11,497 nt of DNA, from NCBI GenBank assembly GCA_032353305.1, contig JAUCNG010372149.1, positions 1-11,497 of the forward strand, read 5' to 3'. Of this stretch, positions 1 through 8,871 are shown in pieces. The notes beneath the pieces were generated by a model. It did no database searches, was not told where the DNA came from, and saw only the letters and a program-made list of their open reading frames with translations. This stretch comes from Cephalothrix spiralis. Lineage: Eukaryota; Nemertea; Palaeonemertea; Archinemertea; Cephalotrichidae. The stretch's first letter is position 1. Every line of letters starts with the position of its first letter. The translations under genes were made by a program, and so were the position numbers.

Positions 1-1702
1 AATGGTGGTGTCTAAAACAGTGGACAGTTCTAAACTTGGTGTTGACACAATTGGGTGATTTATAGAGAGGCCAATTTTGTAATGGAACCTTTTAGAATAT
101 CTGAATTTAAGAAAACTTGTATTTTGAAGGAAATAAAGTCATAAGGGGTAATGCAAAATTTATACATTATTGCTGTTCTGTTACAGTTTTAGTAGGAATT
201 TATAGAAAATAAAGACATGAGTGGAATTGAAAAATCTTATACATTTAAGCAGTTCTCTTATGTGATCTTTTTTGTTACTGTTTGAGTAGAAGCCTACAAT
301 TTGCCAAAACACTGACACAGAAGCATTATTTTAAACGTACTGACAAAATTATTCAATTTAGAACTTACATATAGCAAATATTTGAAGATGCATTTTTGCT
401 GTTCTATTAATATTAATATTATCGGTGTTATCCTAAATATGTTACAGTTTAAGTTGAAAATAAATCTTGAAAACCTAAGCATTTTAGTCGTTTAAAGTAT
501 TGAAAAGTTTTATCAAATTTGACAAAACTAGCAATGTACAGAAAGAATTTTATCATGATTAATGAATAAACAAAATATTTTCTTTTTTGAAATATGACTT
601 AACCAAATAAGCCAATGAAGTCATTACATTCAATAATTCATAAAGCTTGGGAGTGAGCTAGGGTTAGGAAGAAAAGTGAAATAATGGGGTTTCAAGGAAA
701 GAGTGGGGCGAGATGACAACTTGTCACGAAAGTAAGGCAGAGAAAATCTTTTTGAGGAAATCTCAAGTTTTGGAATAAGAAAAAAGCCCCAAATAGCAGA
801 TCTTACTTAACTTGAACAGAAAATGAAGATCAGAATTTTGATAAAATTCTAGAAGACATTTAATTGGATTTTTCAATTAAATTGCAAGTTCCAATTAACT
901 TAATGAAGGTTTTTTCAGTTCGTCTGTCTGTTGCTTAGAGCCATTAAAGTACGTTATTTTTTGCGATTCATAAAAACGTGTGATGAGCATAACCTTTGAC
1001 CCGAAGTAGAAGTGCACCTTAGTTTTTTGCAACAATCACTTTGATATAGTTGAAAATAAAGATGTTTAGGGGCACTATAGAATAATTTGAGTCCTGTAAT
1101 TTTCTGTTTTTTATGGTGATGAATGATGATTTCTTCTTCCCCTTAAAGTATAAGTCAAGTTTGTACTGAGTCTCTGAAAGGGGTTAAAACTAACCCTATG
1201 GGGTATGAGACTTCTCTGTCAAAAATGATTTGAAAAAATTCAGGGAAAAACCATATTGTCTAATTTCTGATTAGCGATTTAGTGTAAATAGATGATATAC
1301 ATTCTATTAATATCTGATTTTAGTAAATGAGAGATAATATATAGTATTATCGATTTCGTTGAGGGTATAGCCTATTTAGTTAGCCTATGCAACGTTTTAA
1401 GGAGGGCCTAAAAAGAACTTGATACCCTTTAGAGAGAGAGAAAAATCTAAAAACAGATTTTGAAAACTTTGGATTTGTTAGAAAGCGAATTGTTGCGTTT
1501 AATTTGGCCTAAATTCTGAGATAATTTGTTTTCTCTGTTTGTTTTAAGTACCGAAGGGGCTCTAACATTTATTTAGTTGAAGGTGAGAGCCCTGATAAAT
1601 ATAAGTGAATTCATATTTTAGGCCTTAATTATATTTATATTACATGAAGTATTTTAATATGTTATAAGGCTACATAATATAGTTTTTGTTTGTATTTTAC
1701 AG
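1..1702. other. AT-rich non-coding sequence, probably intronic or intergenic
   Basis: No open frame here resembles a known protein. The stretch holds short inverted repeats: TGACAA/TTGTCA at 714-726, AGAATTTT/AAAATTCT at 832-850, TTTAATTG/CAATTAAA at 859-881, and GGGTTA/TAACCC at 1181-1196. It also holds a 10-base AG run at 1431-1440. All are short enough to be expected in AT-rich DNA. A weak minus-strand exon candidate (559-657) is listed separately. If the 1703-1742 microexon is real, the sequence just before it is its upstream intron. Confidence 0.5.
559..657 (-). CDS. Weak candidate terminal exon, minus strand, unknown product
   Basis: Read on the minus strand, a pyrimidine-rich run of about 30 bases (roughly 688-658, ending in CCCTAG) precedes this segment and resembles a 3' splice site. 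Starting at base 657, one frame stays open for 32 codons and ends at TAA (559-561); it begins LTPKLYELL and ends ENILFIH. The other two frames stop within ten codons. I do not recognise the peptide. No upstream exon, convincing internal donor or nearby poly(A) signal was found. A 32-codon open frame next to a CT-rich run can easily occur by chance at this base composition, so this is only a site to test with transcript data. Confidence 0.15.
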   Translation of the reverse strand, partial: LTPKLYELLNVMTSLAYLVKSYFKKENILFIH

Positions 1703-1742
1703 GCTGGTTTGGAATAAAGAAGAAGAAGAAAAATGTTGAAAG
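1703..1742 (+). CDS. Candidate 40-nt internal microexon, lysine-rich
   Basis: The segment is bounded by a T-rich acceptor ending in TTTTACAG (1695-1702) and a donor reading AAAG|GTAGGT (exon end 1742, intron start 1743). Only one of three frames is open. In it, the first two bases complete a codon, then WFGI, five lysines and NVE follow, and the last two bases (AG) carry into the next exon. The frames starting at 1703 and 1704 meet TAA and TGA. The protein is not recognisable from 12 residues; the basic run could be a nuclear localisation or membrane-contact segment, which is inference. A 40-nt exon is short but within what animals use. Its end phase does not fit directly onto the 6406 exon candidate, so another exon would have to lie between them if they belong together. 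Confidence 0.35.
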
Positions 1743-1806
1743 GTAGGTCTAAATTAATCTAGTTTTCAATATACAAGTACTTACGAATGTGGTACTACTT
1801 AGAAAG

Positions 1807-1935
1807 GTGACCACAGGTCTTGAAAACCTGGAAATCTCATTGAATTAAAAAATTGGCCAAAGTCCTGAAAATGTCATGGAAAATTGAAAAAATGGATGAA
1901 AAGCTGGTCATGGAAATGTCATAAAATTTTGTTAT
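1807..1935. repeat. Degenerate repeat built on GTCATGGAAA-like words
   Basis: GTCATGGAAA occurs exactly at 1873-1882 and 1907-1916, with related words GTCTTGAAAACCTGGAAA, GTCCTGAAAATGTCATGG and ATGTCATAAAA around them. A similar run (CCTTGAAATCCTGGAATGTC) lies near 2680-2695. I recall such CTTGGAAA/CATGGAAA word series as fragments of old dispersed repeats in several animal genomes, but cannot name a family from here. The two runs might be remnants of one element or independent copies. Confidence 0.4.
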
Positions 1936-4402
1936 TGGAAAGTTCCCTGTTAGAATTTCAAGGAAAAATTAAGGCGAAACTAATTATTTTGAGGCTATTT
2001 CTAAAAGATCCACTGCTGCCTTAAAAAAAAATTGCAGGAGTATACGTGATTCCATACGTATTATCATTGCTTGATAAAGATAGTTTGCATAAATTTGCAT
2101 AAAATACCATATGATAATTCCATGCATATATTCTTCTACTTAAATGTAATAACTTAGGTAAGCTACCAACATTACATTTGTCTTATTAATTCTATCTTTA
2201 TTATTAAAAGCATAATTTGATTTATCCGTTTTATGTGCTGGTAAAAGTACAATTTAAGTGCGAAAAAAATATTGTAAATGATACACACTCAACAATGAGA
2301 GAGATAACAATGAAAATCAAATTACATTTTTTCTAGAAATTGATTAACCATTACACAATATTGTTCTATTCAAAACCCTGACAAGGCAACGCCCAATAGG
2401 AAAACCATGCTCTTCAAAATACAAAGAGATTTAGATTGGCAATATCGCTTTCAAAAAGAATCAAATGACATAGTGATTCATGTTTAAAATGTTAAAAATC
2501 GCAAAGATTATGTTGCTTTTGAAACGGATTATAAAGATTATCCAATAGAAAAGAAGAACAAAAATAAATATTTAGAATTTATAAAAATACAATGATTAAA
2601 AATACGTTATACAGAATCAAATGATGAGAATATTTCGATGCATTGCAACATTTCATTCATGCCAGTTTTATAACTCCTTGAAATCCTGGAATGTCAGGAA
2701 ATTTGCATAAAGACCAAAAATGTGGGGAAAACTCTTCTTAAACATTGGAGATTCAACAGAGAATTTTTCCATTAAAAAGTCCACGTTATCATGGTTATAT
2801 TGTTTTTATTAGCTAATAAACACCAGTCATAGATCAATTTTGTATGACGATTTAGATTTTTCAACCAATTATTTTCCCAATCTATGAATTTTGTTGTGCC
2901 ATTGTTTTTTCTTCTTTTGTCAATGTAAGAATTTATATTCGTGCTTTGCTCCGTTCTGCTAAAACACGAATTTGAATATTTTGGCTGAAAAAAAAACAAA
3001 CCTTTTGGCTGTAATAAAATATATGGAACTTCTATGGAAATTACTAGAGTTTTCCCAAAACACTGACTTTATTATAAATCTGGTCTACAGCACAAATCTT
3101 ATAAACTATAGCAGCCAATTTCTAAGTGCTTGTATTATATTCAAAGATCACTTGGGACAAGGCTATAGACCCAATTGAAGTTTTTATGGGAATGAATTTT
3201 GAATAAACTACAGTCTTACATATTTATGATATTGAATCGAGAAAATATTATCCCTTTAATATGTTGACTCCAATTCTTTTCGATGTTTTTCATTTCTTCA
3301 TGCAGTTGCCACTAATTTTTGTCTTATTTATAATCGTTTAGAGTTATAATTATCTGACTGACAAGTAAGATAATCCGCCAACAAACGAAAAAAGACATTC
3401 GAACAATTATTCCAAACCTAATTAGGACTTATTCATCGGTAATCATTATCTGTATTGATGTTTTCATGTAATAACAAATGAATTTGTAATATTGTATGCT
3501 TTATCGTTTTTCACGCTGTTATCCCAATAATATCGATAATACCACTGAAAAAAGTCGATTGATGTTATTTGTGCATAAAATGTATATAGCTTGGCTATGA
3601 CAAATGTACAATGTATGTGCTTGACAGCCTAAATTAAGTTGTAATTCAGTCTTTTGGCAGTATAGCGGGCTGCAACCATTTGCGAGTCTTCAAGAGTGGG
3701 CTTTTGCATCGTTTTACGATGCAAGCAACGCAGTCCGCAAGACCAAGCTCTTTAGGGCTTGTTTTAATGTTATTGTTTACGACTTTGTTCCACTTTATCA
3801 CTATTTTAGAGCTTGATGATACCCTTGTGACACATGTGTCGATTATTTTACCGTGTTTTCTATTATATATCGTTATTTATGTTCAAAAAAGTGTTGCCAC
3901 GCGAGGTCAAAATATAAGTTCAATTTTGAATACATAACCCCAAATATCCCCCTCCTTTTGCACAAAGAGATATTGCTTTTTATTCATGTTAGAAGGCTAA
4001 GGTATTTCAGACAATTGTATTTCAATAGGTCTTATTATGTTTTTTACAAAGTGCTCGTGCGTTAGGAACAAAAAATAACAATCGCATTCTCACTTTATTC
4101 TTTTCTATTGTCAGAGAGATCGTCGAACATTTTATTCAAATGAAAAATTCCAAAAATGGAAGTTTGGGATGAAATATGTAACTATTAATATATTCATCGA
4201 ATAATTCGCAATAAAAACAAAGTATGGTCTCAAATAACGTTGATATAAAATTATGTTAACATTGGAAGGCAAAAACATTTTTTAGCTCTCCAAAAAAGTT
4301 GTAGTATTATGCATAATCTCGTGTATGGTCCATGGGTTTTGTTTCACTAATGCTCCTCATATATTGGTCCAATATGTAATTTTTCTTCAATATTTTATAT
4401 TT
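1936..4402. other. AT-rich stretch with no supported gene
   Basis: Several short open frames fall here, but none carries recognisable motifs, and the one at 3680 begins at TTG rather than ATG. A small hairpin, TTGCATCG/CGATGCAA with a five-base loop, sits at about 3704-3724. A strong acceptor-like run ends at 3305 (TTCTTCATGCAG), but all three frames after it close before the nearest donor-like site at 3365. The region is best read as intron or intergenic DNA. Confidence 0.5.
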
Positions 4403-4846
4403 TGCATATAGGTCAGTTATTTTACCTCATCTGTATGATAAAAGTTAGGGGTTAAAAATTTGTTTTCATCCCGCCCGCATAAGTTACCTTTTTCATGTCA
4501 TCGACCTTTAAAAAACAATTTTGGCTCAAAAATTTTTATTTTTTCTGCCAGATCTTTAATTGTGCATAATATAGGTTTGTTATTTTATCAGTCATATATA
4601 ATAAAAAGTTATAAGGGGTTAGAAATTATTTTCACCCAACCTGCATTAGTAACCTTTTTCATGTTGTCGAGCTTTAAAAAACGATTTTTTGTCCAAAATT
4701 TTATTTTTTTTCTTCGAAATTGAACTTATATTTAATTGTGCATATAGTTCAATTAATTTGCTTCACATATATGATAAAAGTTAGGGGGTAAACATTATTT
4801 TTCACCCAACCCGCAATAGTTACCATTTCCAAGTATTCAAGCTTTT
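4403..4846. repeat. Tandem repeat, about 160-176 bp unit, three copies (third partial)
   Basis: Three diverged head-to-tail copies start at TGCATA words: copy 1 at 4403-4562, copy 2 at 4563-4738 and copy 3 at 4739-4846 (truncated). Each shows the same order of blocks: TGCATA, then ATGATAAAAGTTA-GGGG-like (ATAATAAAAAGTTATAAGGGG in copy 2), then TTTTCA(C/T)CC with CCGCA or CTGCA, then AGT(T/A)ACC. The first two copies also share GAGCTTTAAAAAAC-like and ATTTTTATTTT-like blocks. Differences between copies are many, so the array is old. It has no coding appearance. It could be a small satellite remnant or the tandem-repeat part of a non-autonomous transposon. Confidence 0.8.
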
Positions 4847-5063
4847 ACTTTGAGAACTTACTGTAAACCATGCATGTATAACGATGTGATAAGACACTTT
4901 GAACAAATAAATACAACTACAATAATAAAAGACATGTAAATAAAAACAACTACAAATGTATTTTTTAAGGAGAGGGTGCAAGCAAAACTAAAAAACCAGC
5001 TAGTCCTAGAAATTGTATGTGAAATTGCCTTTTACTGCGCTTCACACTTTCTTTACAGCCAGA

Positions 5064-5071
5064 TGACGTCA
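5064..5071. promoter_or_regulatory. CRE-like palindrome TGACGTCA, left arm
   Basis: A perfect eight-base match to the cAMP-response-element consensus bound by CREB/ATF factors lies in the left arm of the foldback element. The match is seen directly; function is not shown. Its presence in both arms follows from the arms being copies of each other. Confidence 0.3.
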
Positions 5072-5492
5072 TATTTCGACTTAATTGTGGAATATTTTGA
5101 TAATATTTGGTACTTAGGGAGCTACGATGATTCTTCCCGAAAAACCTCTGGTTACATTTTCCCTATCCTAAATCGAGAGAAGGCTATTTTCAATCTGGAA
5201 TATTTTTAGTGCATTTCAATTTTTAATAACAAATTTTGTGAATAGTGAATTGATTCAGAAATAAAAAAAATGAAAAGTCATAAAAAATTCCCAAAAATAA
5301 TTTTTTCTCTCTCGAGACAATCTTGACGTTCATTTATAATGGGATTTACATCCTACTGGAGCTAGAAATTGAACTTTTTGGTATTTTGGGGAAATTGATG
5401 TAGCTCAGTTGTTGTTTGTCAAATTTGTACCAAATTTATTTTATTTGAAAGATTTAATGATCACTAGTAGCAGTGACAGTTAAGTCACAATA

Positions 5493-5500
5493 TGACGTCA
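5493..5500. promoter_or_regulatory. CRE-like palindrome TGACGTCA, right arm
   Basis: This is the mirror copy of the left-arm site, about 430 bp away and perfectly conserved although the inner parts of the arms have diverged. Conservation of the outer ends is also what a transposase-binding terminal repeat would show, so the CREB/ATF reading is only one possibility. Confidence 0.3.
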
Positions 5501-5509
5501 TCTGGCTGT

Positions 5510-6405
5510 TTTCTATAATATTGGCACACCCTAGCTGTATTTAAAAAAATCCCTTTGCGAAGTCTATAAAAACGTACCGTATTAAAAAGAATTCCCGTTC
5601 AAACGAATTCATGATTTCCATATATTAAGCACGATTTCAGCCATTACATTTTTGCATCACGTCTTAACTGTCAGTAGATTTCATGCTTTGACAGATGGGC
5701 AAAAGTTTAGATAATTTTGTCAAGAGTTTAACTCGAAACCCTGATTGATCCAATTTAACAATTTTTACATCACACTAAATTCAAATTAAATCACTAAGCC
5801 GGAAATGGCGTCGAAGATCACTTCCGGTTGCGTGAAATTAGTCACTGAGCCCGAACGTTTTTTCTAGGATGATGAATATTATCCCAATACAAAATGTTTT
5901 GACGGGACTTTAAAACAATCTGATTTTTTCTGATATAATCTGTTAAAATGAGGAAAAAAATTATAGTTAAAGCAGAATGAAAATGAATAATATTGTCACC
6001 ATAAGCAAGTATAGTCTGCATTTGAATTCGTATTTTGTAACACTAAAGGAGGGAGTGAAAACAATCTATTTGTTTTTATTAAAAGTCAAATATTTTCGAT
6101 AATATAAAGAGCAGCATCATGAAACTTATACATATATATTTTCCCTTTCAAAATCATCTTCATATTCATTAATTTCGTTTAAAAAATTTCTAAATAATGA
6201 CTTCGTAAAAATTGTAAAAAATATCAATATGAAAAAAAGTATTGATATAATTATGCAATCTAATGTTTTTCATTGGTTTCAACATTAAATTACACATGAA
6301 GTTATAATAACATATCCTTAATAATAATAAAAATATATATTTGAATGCAAATTATAGTAAATTGAATAAATTAAAACTTGATTGATTATTGCGACATACT
6401 TTCAG
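5510..6405. other. AT-rich stretch with no supported gene
   Basis: No coding segment is supported. A short patch at 5791-5855 is higher in GC, with a CCGGAA (5799-5804) and TTCCGG (5822-5827) inverted pair and two TCACT(A/G)AGCC words at 5791 and 5842. The rest, especially 5860-6400, is A/T-dominated with simple A or T runs. Confidence 0.5.
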
Positions 6406-6486
6406 TGTATGGCAAATATCAATACTACTTCTCCTATCTAATTTTCAAAAAACACAGTGATCATTCTAAATTAAAAAGAAAAATTG
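6406..6486 (+). CDS. Candidate 81-nt internal exon, unknown product
   Basis: The segment lies between an acceptor ending TACTTTCAG (6397-6405) and a consensus donor TTG|GTGAGTATG (intron start 6487). Of three frames only one is open: the first two bases complete a codon, 26 codons follow, and one base (G) is left over, so the exon is phase-symmetrical. The peptide begins YGKYQYYFSYLIF and ends KLKRKI, a hydrophobic/aromatic start and a basic end; no domain is recognised. The amino-acid bias (Y, F, K, I) is also what random AT-rich DNA gives. Supporting context is phase agreement with the terminal exon candidate at 8052, which would remove an intron of 1565 bp and create a GTT (Val) codon across the junction. 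Confidence 0.3.
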
Positions 6487-8051
6487 GTGAGTATGAAGGC
6501 GATTTTGATAATGAAATATTTTGGTATTAGTTGCTGCTCTTGATATTATTGAGAATAAATTTTGACTTTGAATCAAAAACGGTAATTTTTTCTCGCCTTT
6601 AATCTAACTAGATTTTTATTTATTATAATTATTAATTACGATTAGATGAAAATTTTAATAGACAATTTCAGTAGATCTATACTTTTAAAACAAAACATGC
6701 ACCTTCAAAATTCCTATGTAATATCAGGATATATTTCTGGTAATATTGATAAGTCAGATGACAAGAGAATTTTCGATCTTTTTAATTTTTTCAAATCTTG
6801 ACAGGAATTTCGATTATTGCCCTGCGTATGATTTATGTACCATTTGCCTGCCAATATCAATTTGTAATATTTTAAACATGCCAATGTTTTGAGGACTTGG
6901 ATGATTGAAAATCAATGAAAAATTGATTGTTCTTTTCACATTTTATCAGTCAAAATAATTTTTCATGCAGTAATTCTTCAAGGAATTTCTAGAAACTAAT
7001 TCAATTTTTTTTATTTTACATGCATTTTGTATATGATGCTTTTGAACTCCATTTCTAAAATAATGAATGATCTAAGAGGGTTTTTAAGATTGTTGTACAT
7101 GAATGTTAGACTTTTCCGTTTTAATCTGAATAACGAATATACGCATGCACATAGTCGAATTTGAATTATCTGCTATTAGAAAATTTATATGTCGGGTTGA
7201 AAATGAAGAAAAAACATGTATATATTTTAAAGTTGATAATTAAAATCTGATAAGTTTACCAGTTAGATAACAAGAAATATATAGCTAAATTCGTTTTATT
7301 GCGAGGAAAGTATTATTTTTAATGCATCATTGAGCTGCATGACTTCAAATTTTGAAGATTTCCCCTTTATTACTGTTATATGTACCTTTGTTTTTGGAAA
7401 TTTTCATAATATTGTTTGTGATCCTCATGATAACCTGATAACCTTAAAAACAATTAGAATGAAAGATTTTCTCTTTGTATTATTGTTCTTAATACAGCTT
7501 ATTGCCTCTTGTTTACTAGAGTAAGGATAAAATATATATAGGATGCTAAGTTCGACTGCTCGATGCTGAGATAGCATTTTTTTATAATTTTTTCTTCTTC
7601 TATTTTTTATTTTCTATTTTTGAGAAAATGTATGAATGGCATGTAATAATAAACTATTTATTTCTCTCTCAAGAATATTCATTAAATTAGTATTTTGTCC
7701 TTACTTTCCTTGTCTATTATATTTTTCTAAGACCACAGTGCAATGTTCATTACATTTTGTAATCTATTTTACATTATTCATTACATTTTGTAATCTATTT
7801 TACATTATTCAAGAAATAATCTGAATTTTTAATAATATTTAGATTCTTTTACTTTTTCTGATGACTCTTGCCTCATGCAGTTAATTACAATTCTAAGCAT
7901 ATGTTTCCTAATTATCTGATGAAAATGAATACGTACATATTTTTAATCAAATTAAATATTTGTATTTGTTTATTGTTCATAATATTTAATCAGCTTAGTC
8001 ATCAAAAATAATGTATTTTTTTACTCACCACCTTGCGATTTGAAATTTTAG
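6487..8051. other. AT-rich stretch, putative intron between the 6406 and 8052 exon candidates
   Basis: This stretch begins GTGAGT and ends ATTTTAG, as a U2-type intron would if the flanking exon calls are right. No internal coding segment is supported. It contains a perfect 31-bp tandem duplication at 7746-7807. If the exon calls are wrong, this is simply non-coding AT-rich DNA. Confidence 0.3.
7746..7807. repeat. Perfect tandem duplication of a 31-bp unit
   Basis: The unit TTCATTACATTTTGTAATC... runs from 7746 to 7776 and is repeated without a mismatch at 7777-7807, with the first three bases of a further unit after it (TTC, 7808-7810). Within each unit, ATTACA and TGTAAT form a small inverted repeat around TTT. 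Perfect identity points to a recent duplication, probably by replication slippage. Confidence 0.9.
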
Positions 8052-8125
8052 TTCAGCAATTTCCCGTCATGTTGCTGAGGACAGCACCTGACGATGAAGA
8101 GGCAGTTCTTGATGCTGTGACTTAA
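8052..8125 (+). CDS. Candidate 3'-terminal coding exon, unknown protein
   Basis: After an acceptor-like sequence (ATTTTAG, AG at 8050-8051, with a TACTCAC branch-point-like word at 8022-8028) one frame reads QQFPVMLLRTAPDDEEAV then LDAVT and stops at TAA (8123-8125). The 69 coding bases from 8057 are about 51% G+C by hand count, clearly above the AT-rich flanks, which suggests a real coding segment. An alternative acceptor is TTCAG at 8052-8056. The other forward frames stop early, and the minus-strand frames across it also close. The C terminus is acidic and then hydrophobic; I recognise no family. With the 8051 acceptor the phase fits the 6406-6486 exon candidate. A 3' UTR with an ATTAAA signal follows at once. 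Confidence 0.42.
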
Positions 8126-8138
8126 ATATCATCCTTCT

Positions 8139-8144
8139 ATTAAA
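8139..8144 (+). terminator. Candidate polyadenylation signal ATTAAA
   Basis: ATTAAA, the common variant of AATAAA, lies 13 bases after the TAA of the 8052-8125 exon candidate, with T-rich sequence (TCTTTCAATGTTTCCATTTG) just downstream. That spacing would give a very short 3' UTR of a few tens of bases. The hexamer is frequent by chance in AT-rich DNA, so its value depends on the exon call. Confidence 0.3.
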
Positions 8145-8493
8145 GATCTTTCAATGTTTCCATTTGTTAATACATTTGATACCTTTGATAGATGACAGAC
8201 TTGACCCTTTTTCTTAATTAATCCAAAATTAAATGTTTTTATCATGTATCGAGAAGGTCTTTTTGATCGTAAAACCTCTCCTACATGAATATTTTTGTTG
8301 TTTATTGACTCGTAGTGCACAAAATAATAGGAAAAACCAAAAATTATAATTTGGAATACCAAATCTTCGAAAAGGGGACAGAAATTCCAATTTTTTTAAA
8401 TCAGATTTTATTGAAATTCTTGAGTTGGAAGCATAAATCATTTCGTCTTTGTTGTTTATCCAATTTCTTAATTTTGAATGCATACAAAGTAAT

Positions 8494-8596
8494 AAAAAGT
8501 ACTGAAAACAATCAAAAAGTACTGAAAACTATCAAAAAGTACTGAAAACTATCAAAAAGTACAGAAAACTTATCAAAAAGTACTAAAAAAAGTATC
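8494..8596. repeat. Minisatellite, 20-bp unit, about five copies
   Basis: The unit AAAAAGTACTGAAAACTATC is repeated head to tail: 8494-8513 (one change), 8514-8533 and 8534-8553 (identical), 8554-8574 (one substitution plus one inserted T), and a degenerate fifth copy at 8575-8596. Each unit contains AGTACT, a six-base palindrome. The gradient from identical middle copies to decayed 3' copies is typical of slippage arrays. Confidence 0.93.
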
Positions 8597-8841
8597 ATAA
8601 ATGCTAAATGATGTCCCCCTCGCTGAAAATATTTAAATTTGTTAATTGTATTTTTTATCCTTAAACATTTTTTCATCAATTTAGTTTAAAATTCAAAATA
8701 CTTGCCTGGTATATTATAAATAAGATACAACCTGTTATTGTTAGTAATGTGACTCTCCATGGTTTTCCAATGTAATCAATTTATTCTGAGTATTACTCAG
8801 CAGTGTTGCCTTGTTTTAAAATTCAGATTGATGAGCGGATC

Positions 8842-8871
8842 ATCCTCATTAACTGTAGAATCCTCATTAAC
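8842..8871. repeat. Short direct repeat ATCCTCATTAAC, two copies
   Basis: The 12-base word occurs at 8842-8853 and 8860-8871, 18 bases apart. The core is present inverted as AATGAGGAT near 9050-9058. The sequence around these words (about 8820-9130) is less AT-rich than its surroundings and may be an unrecognised element or relic. On the minus strand the repeat falls in a short frame reading VNEDSTVNEDD, which is too little to call a gene. Confidence 0.5.

Larger units (their letters stand above)
5055..5509. mobile_element. Foldback/MITE-like inverted-repeat element
   Basis: The outer 34 bases of the two arms (5055-5088 and 5476-5509) match as reverse complements at 31 of 34 positions, the first 21 without a mismatch. 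Weaker complementarity continues inward: TTTGGTAC and GAGCTAC words of the left arm recur in the reverse complement of the right arm in the same order, followed by CTTCCCGAAAA versus TTCCCCAAAA. This suggests that the whole element of about 455 bp was once a long palindrome centred near 5280. CAGCTAG-like words at 4996 and 5533 hint that the arms might extend further out. No transposase and no clear target-site duplication are visible, so a non-autonomous DNA transposon is likely but its superfamily is unknown. Confidence 0.65.

Noticed and set aside
919-948. 30-nt microexon-like segment (GGTTTTTTCAG acceptor, GTACGT donor)
   Set aside because: The segment is a GTCT-repeat-like run; its phase reading compatible with the 1703 exon contains TAG, and nothing else supports it. 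It shows how often such signals arise by chance here.
1431-1440. AG dinucleotide run
   Set aside because: Only five units; too short to treat as a microsatellite of interest.
2036-2156. Exon between TTGCAG and GTAAGC
   Set aside because: Stops occur in every frame between the two sites.
3306-3364. Exon after the strong acceptor TTCTTCATGCAG with donor GTAAGA
   Set aside because: All three frames contain a stop before the donor.
3665-3738. tRNA-like span of 74 nt with GCGGGCT and AGTCCGC able to form a 7-bp acceptor stem
   Set aside because: No T arm or TTCGA-type loop precedes the 3' half; the inner hairpin TTGCATCG/CGATGCAA is in the wrong place and no D arm or anticodon arm forms.
3680-3937. 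85-codon plus-strand open frame with hydrophobic segments
   Set aside because: It starts at TTG, shows no recognised motif, and hydrophobic stretches are expected from T-rich DNA.
4361-4375. Palindrome ATATTGG-T-CCAATAT
   Set aside because: A 7-bp arm in AT-rich DNA is expected by chance, and nothing around it adds support, although it contains a CCAAT-type word.
7330-7524. 64-codon plus-strand open frame with a hydrophobic C terminus
   Set aside because: It is T-rich sequence with no motif; the hydrophobic end follows from base composition.
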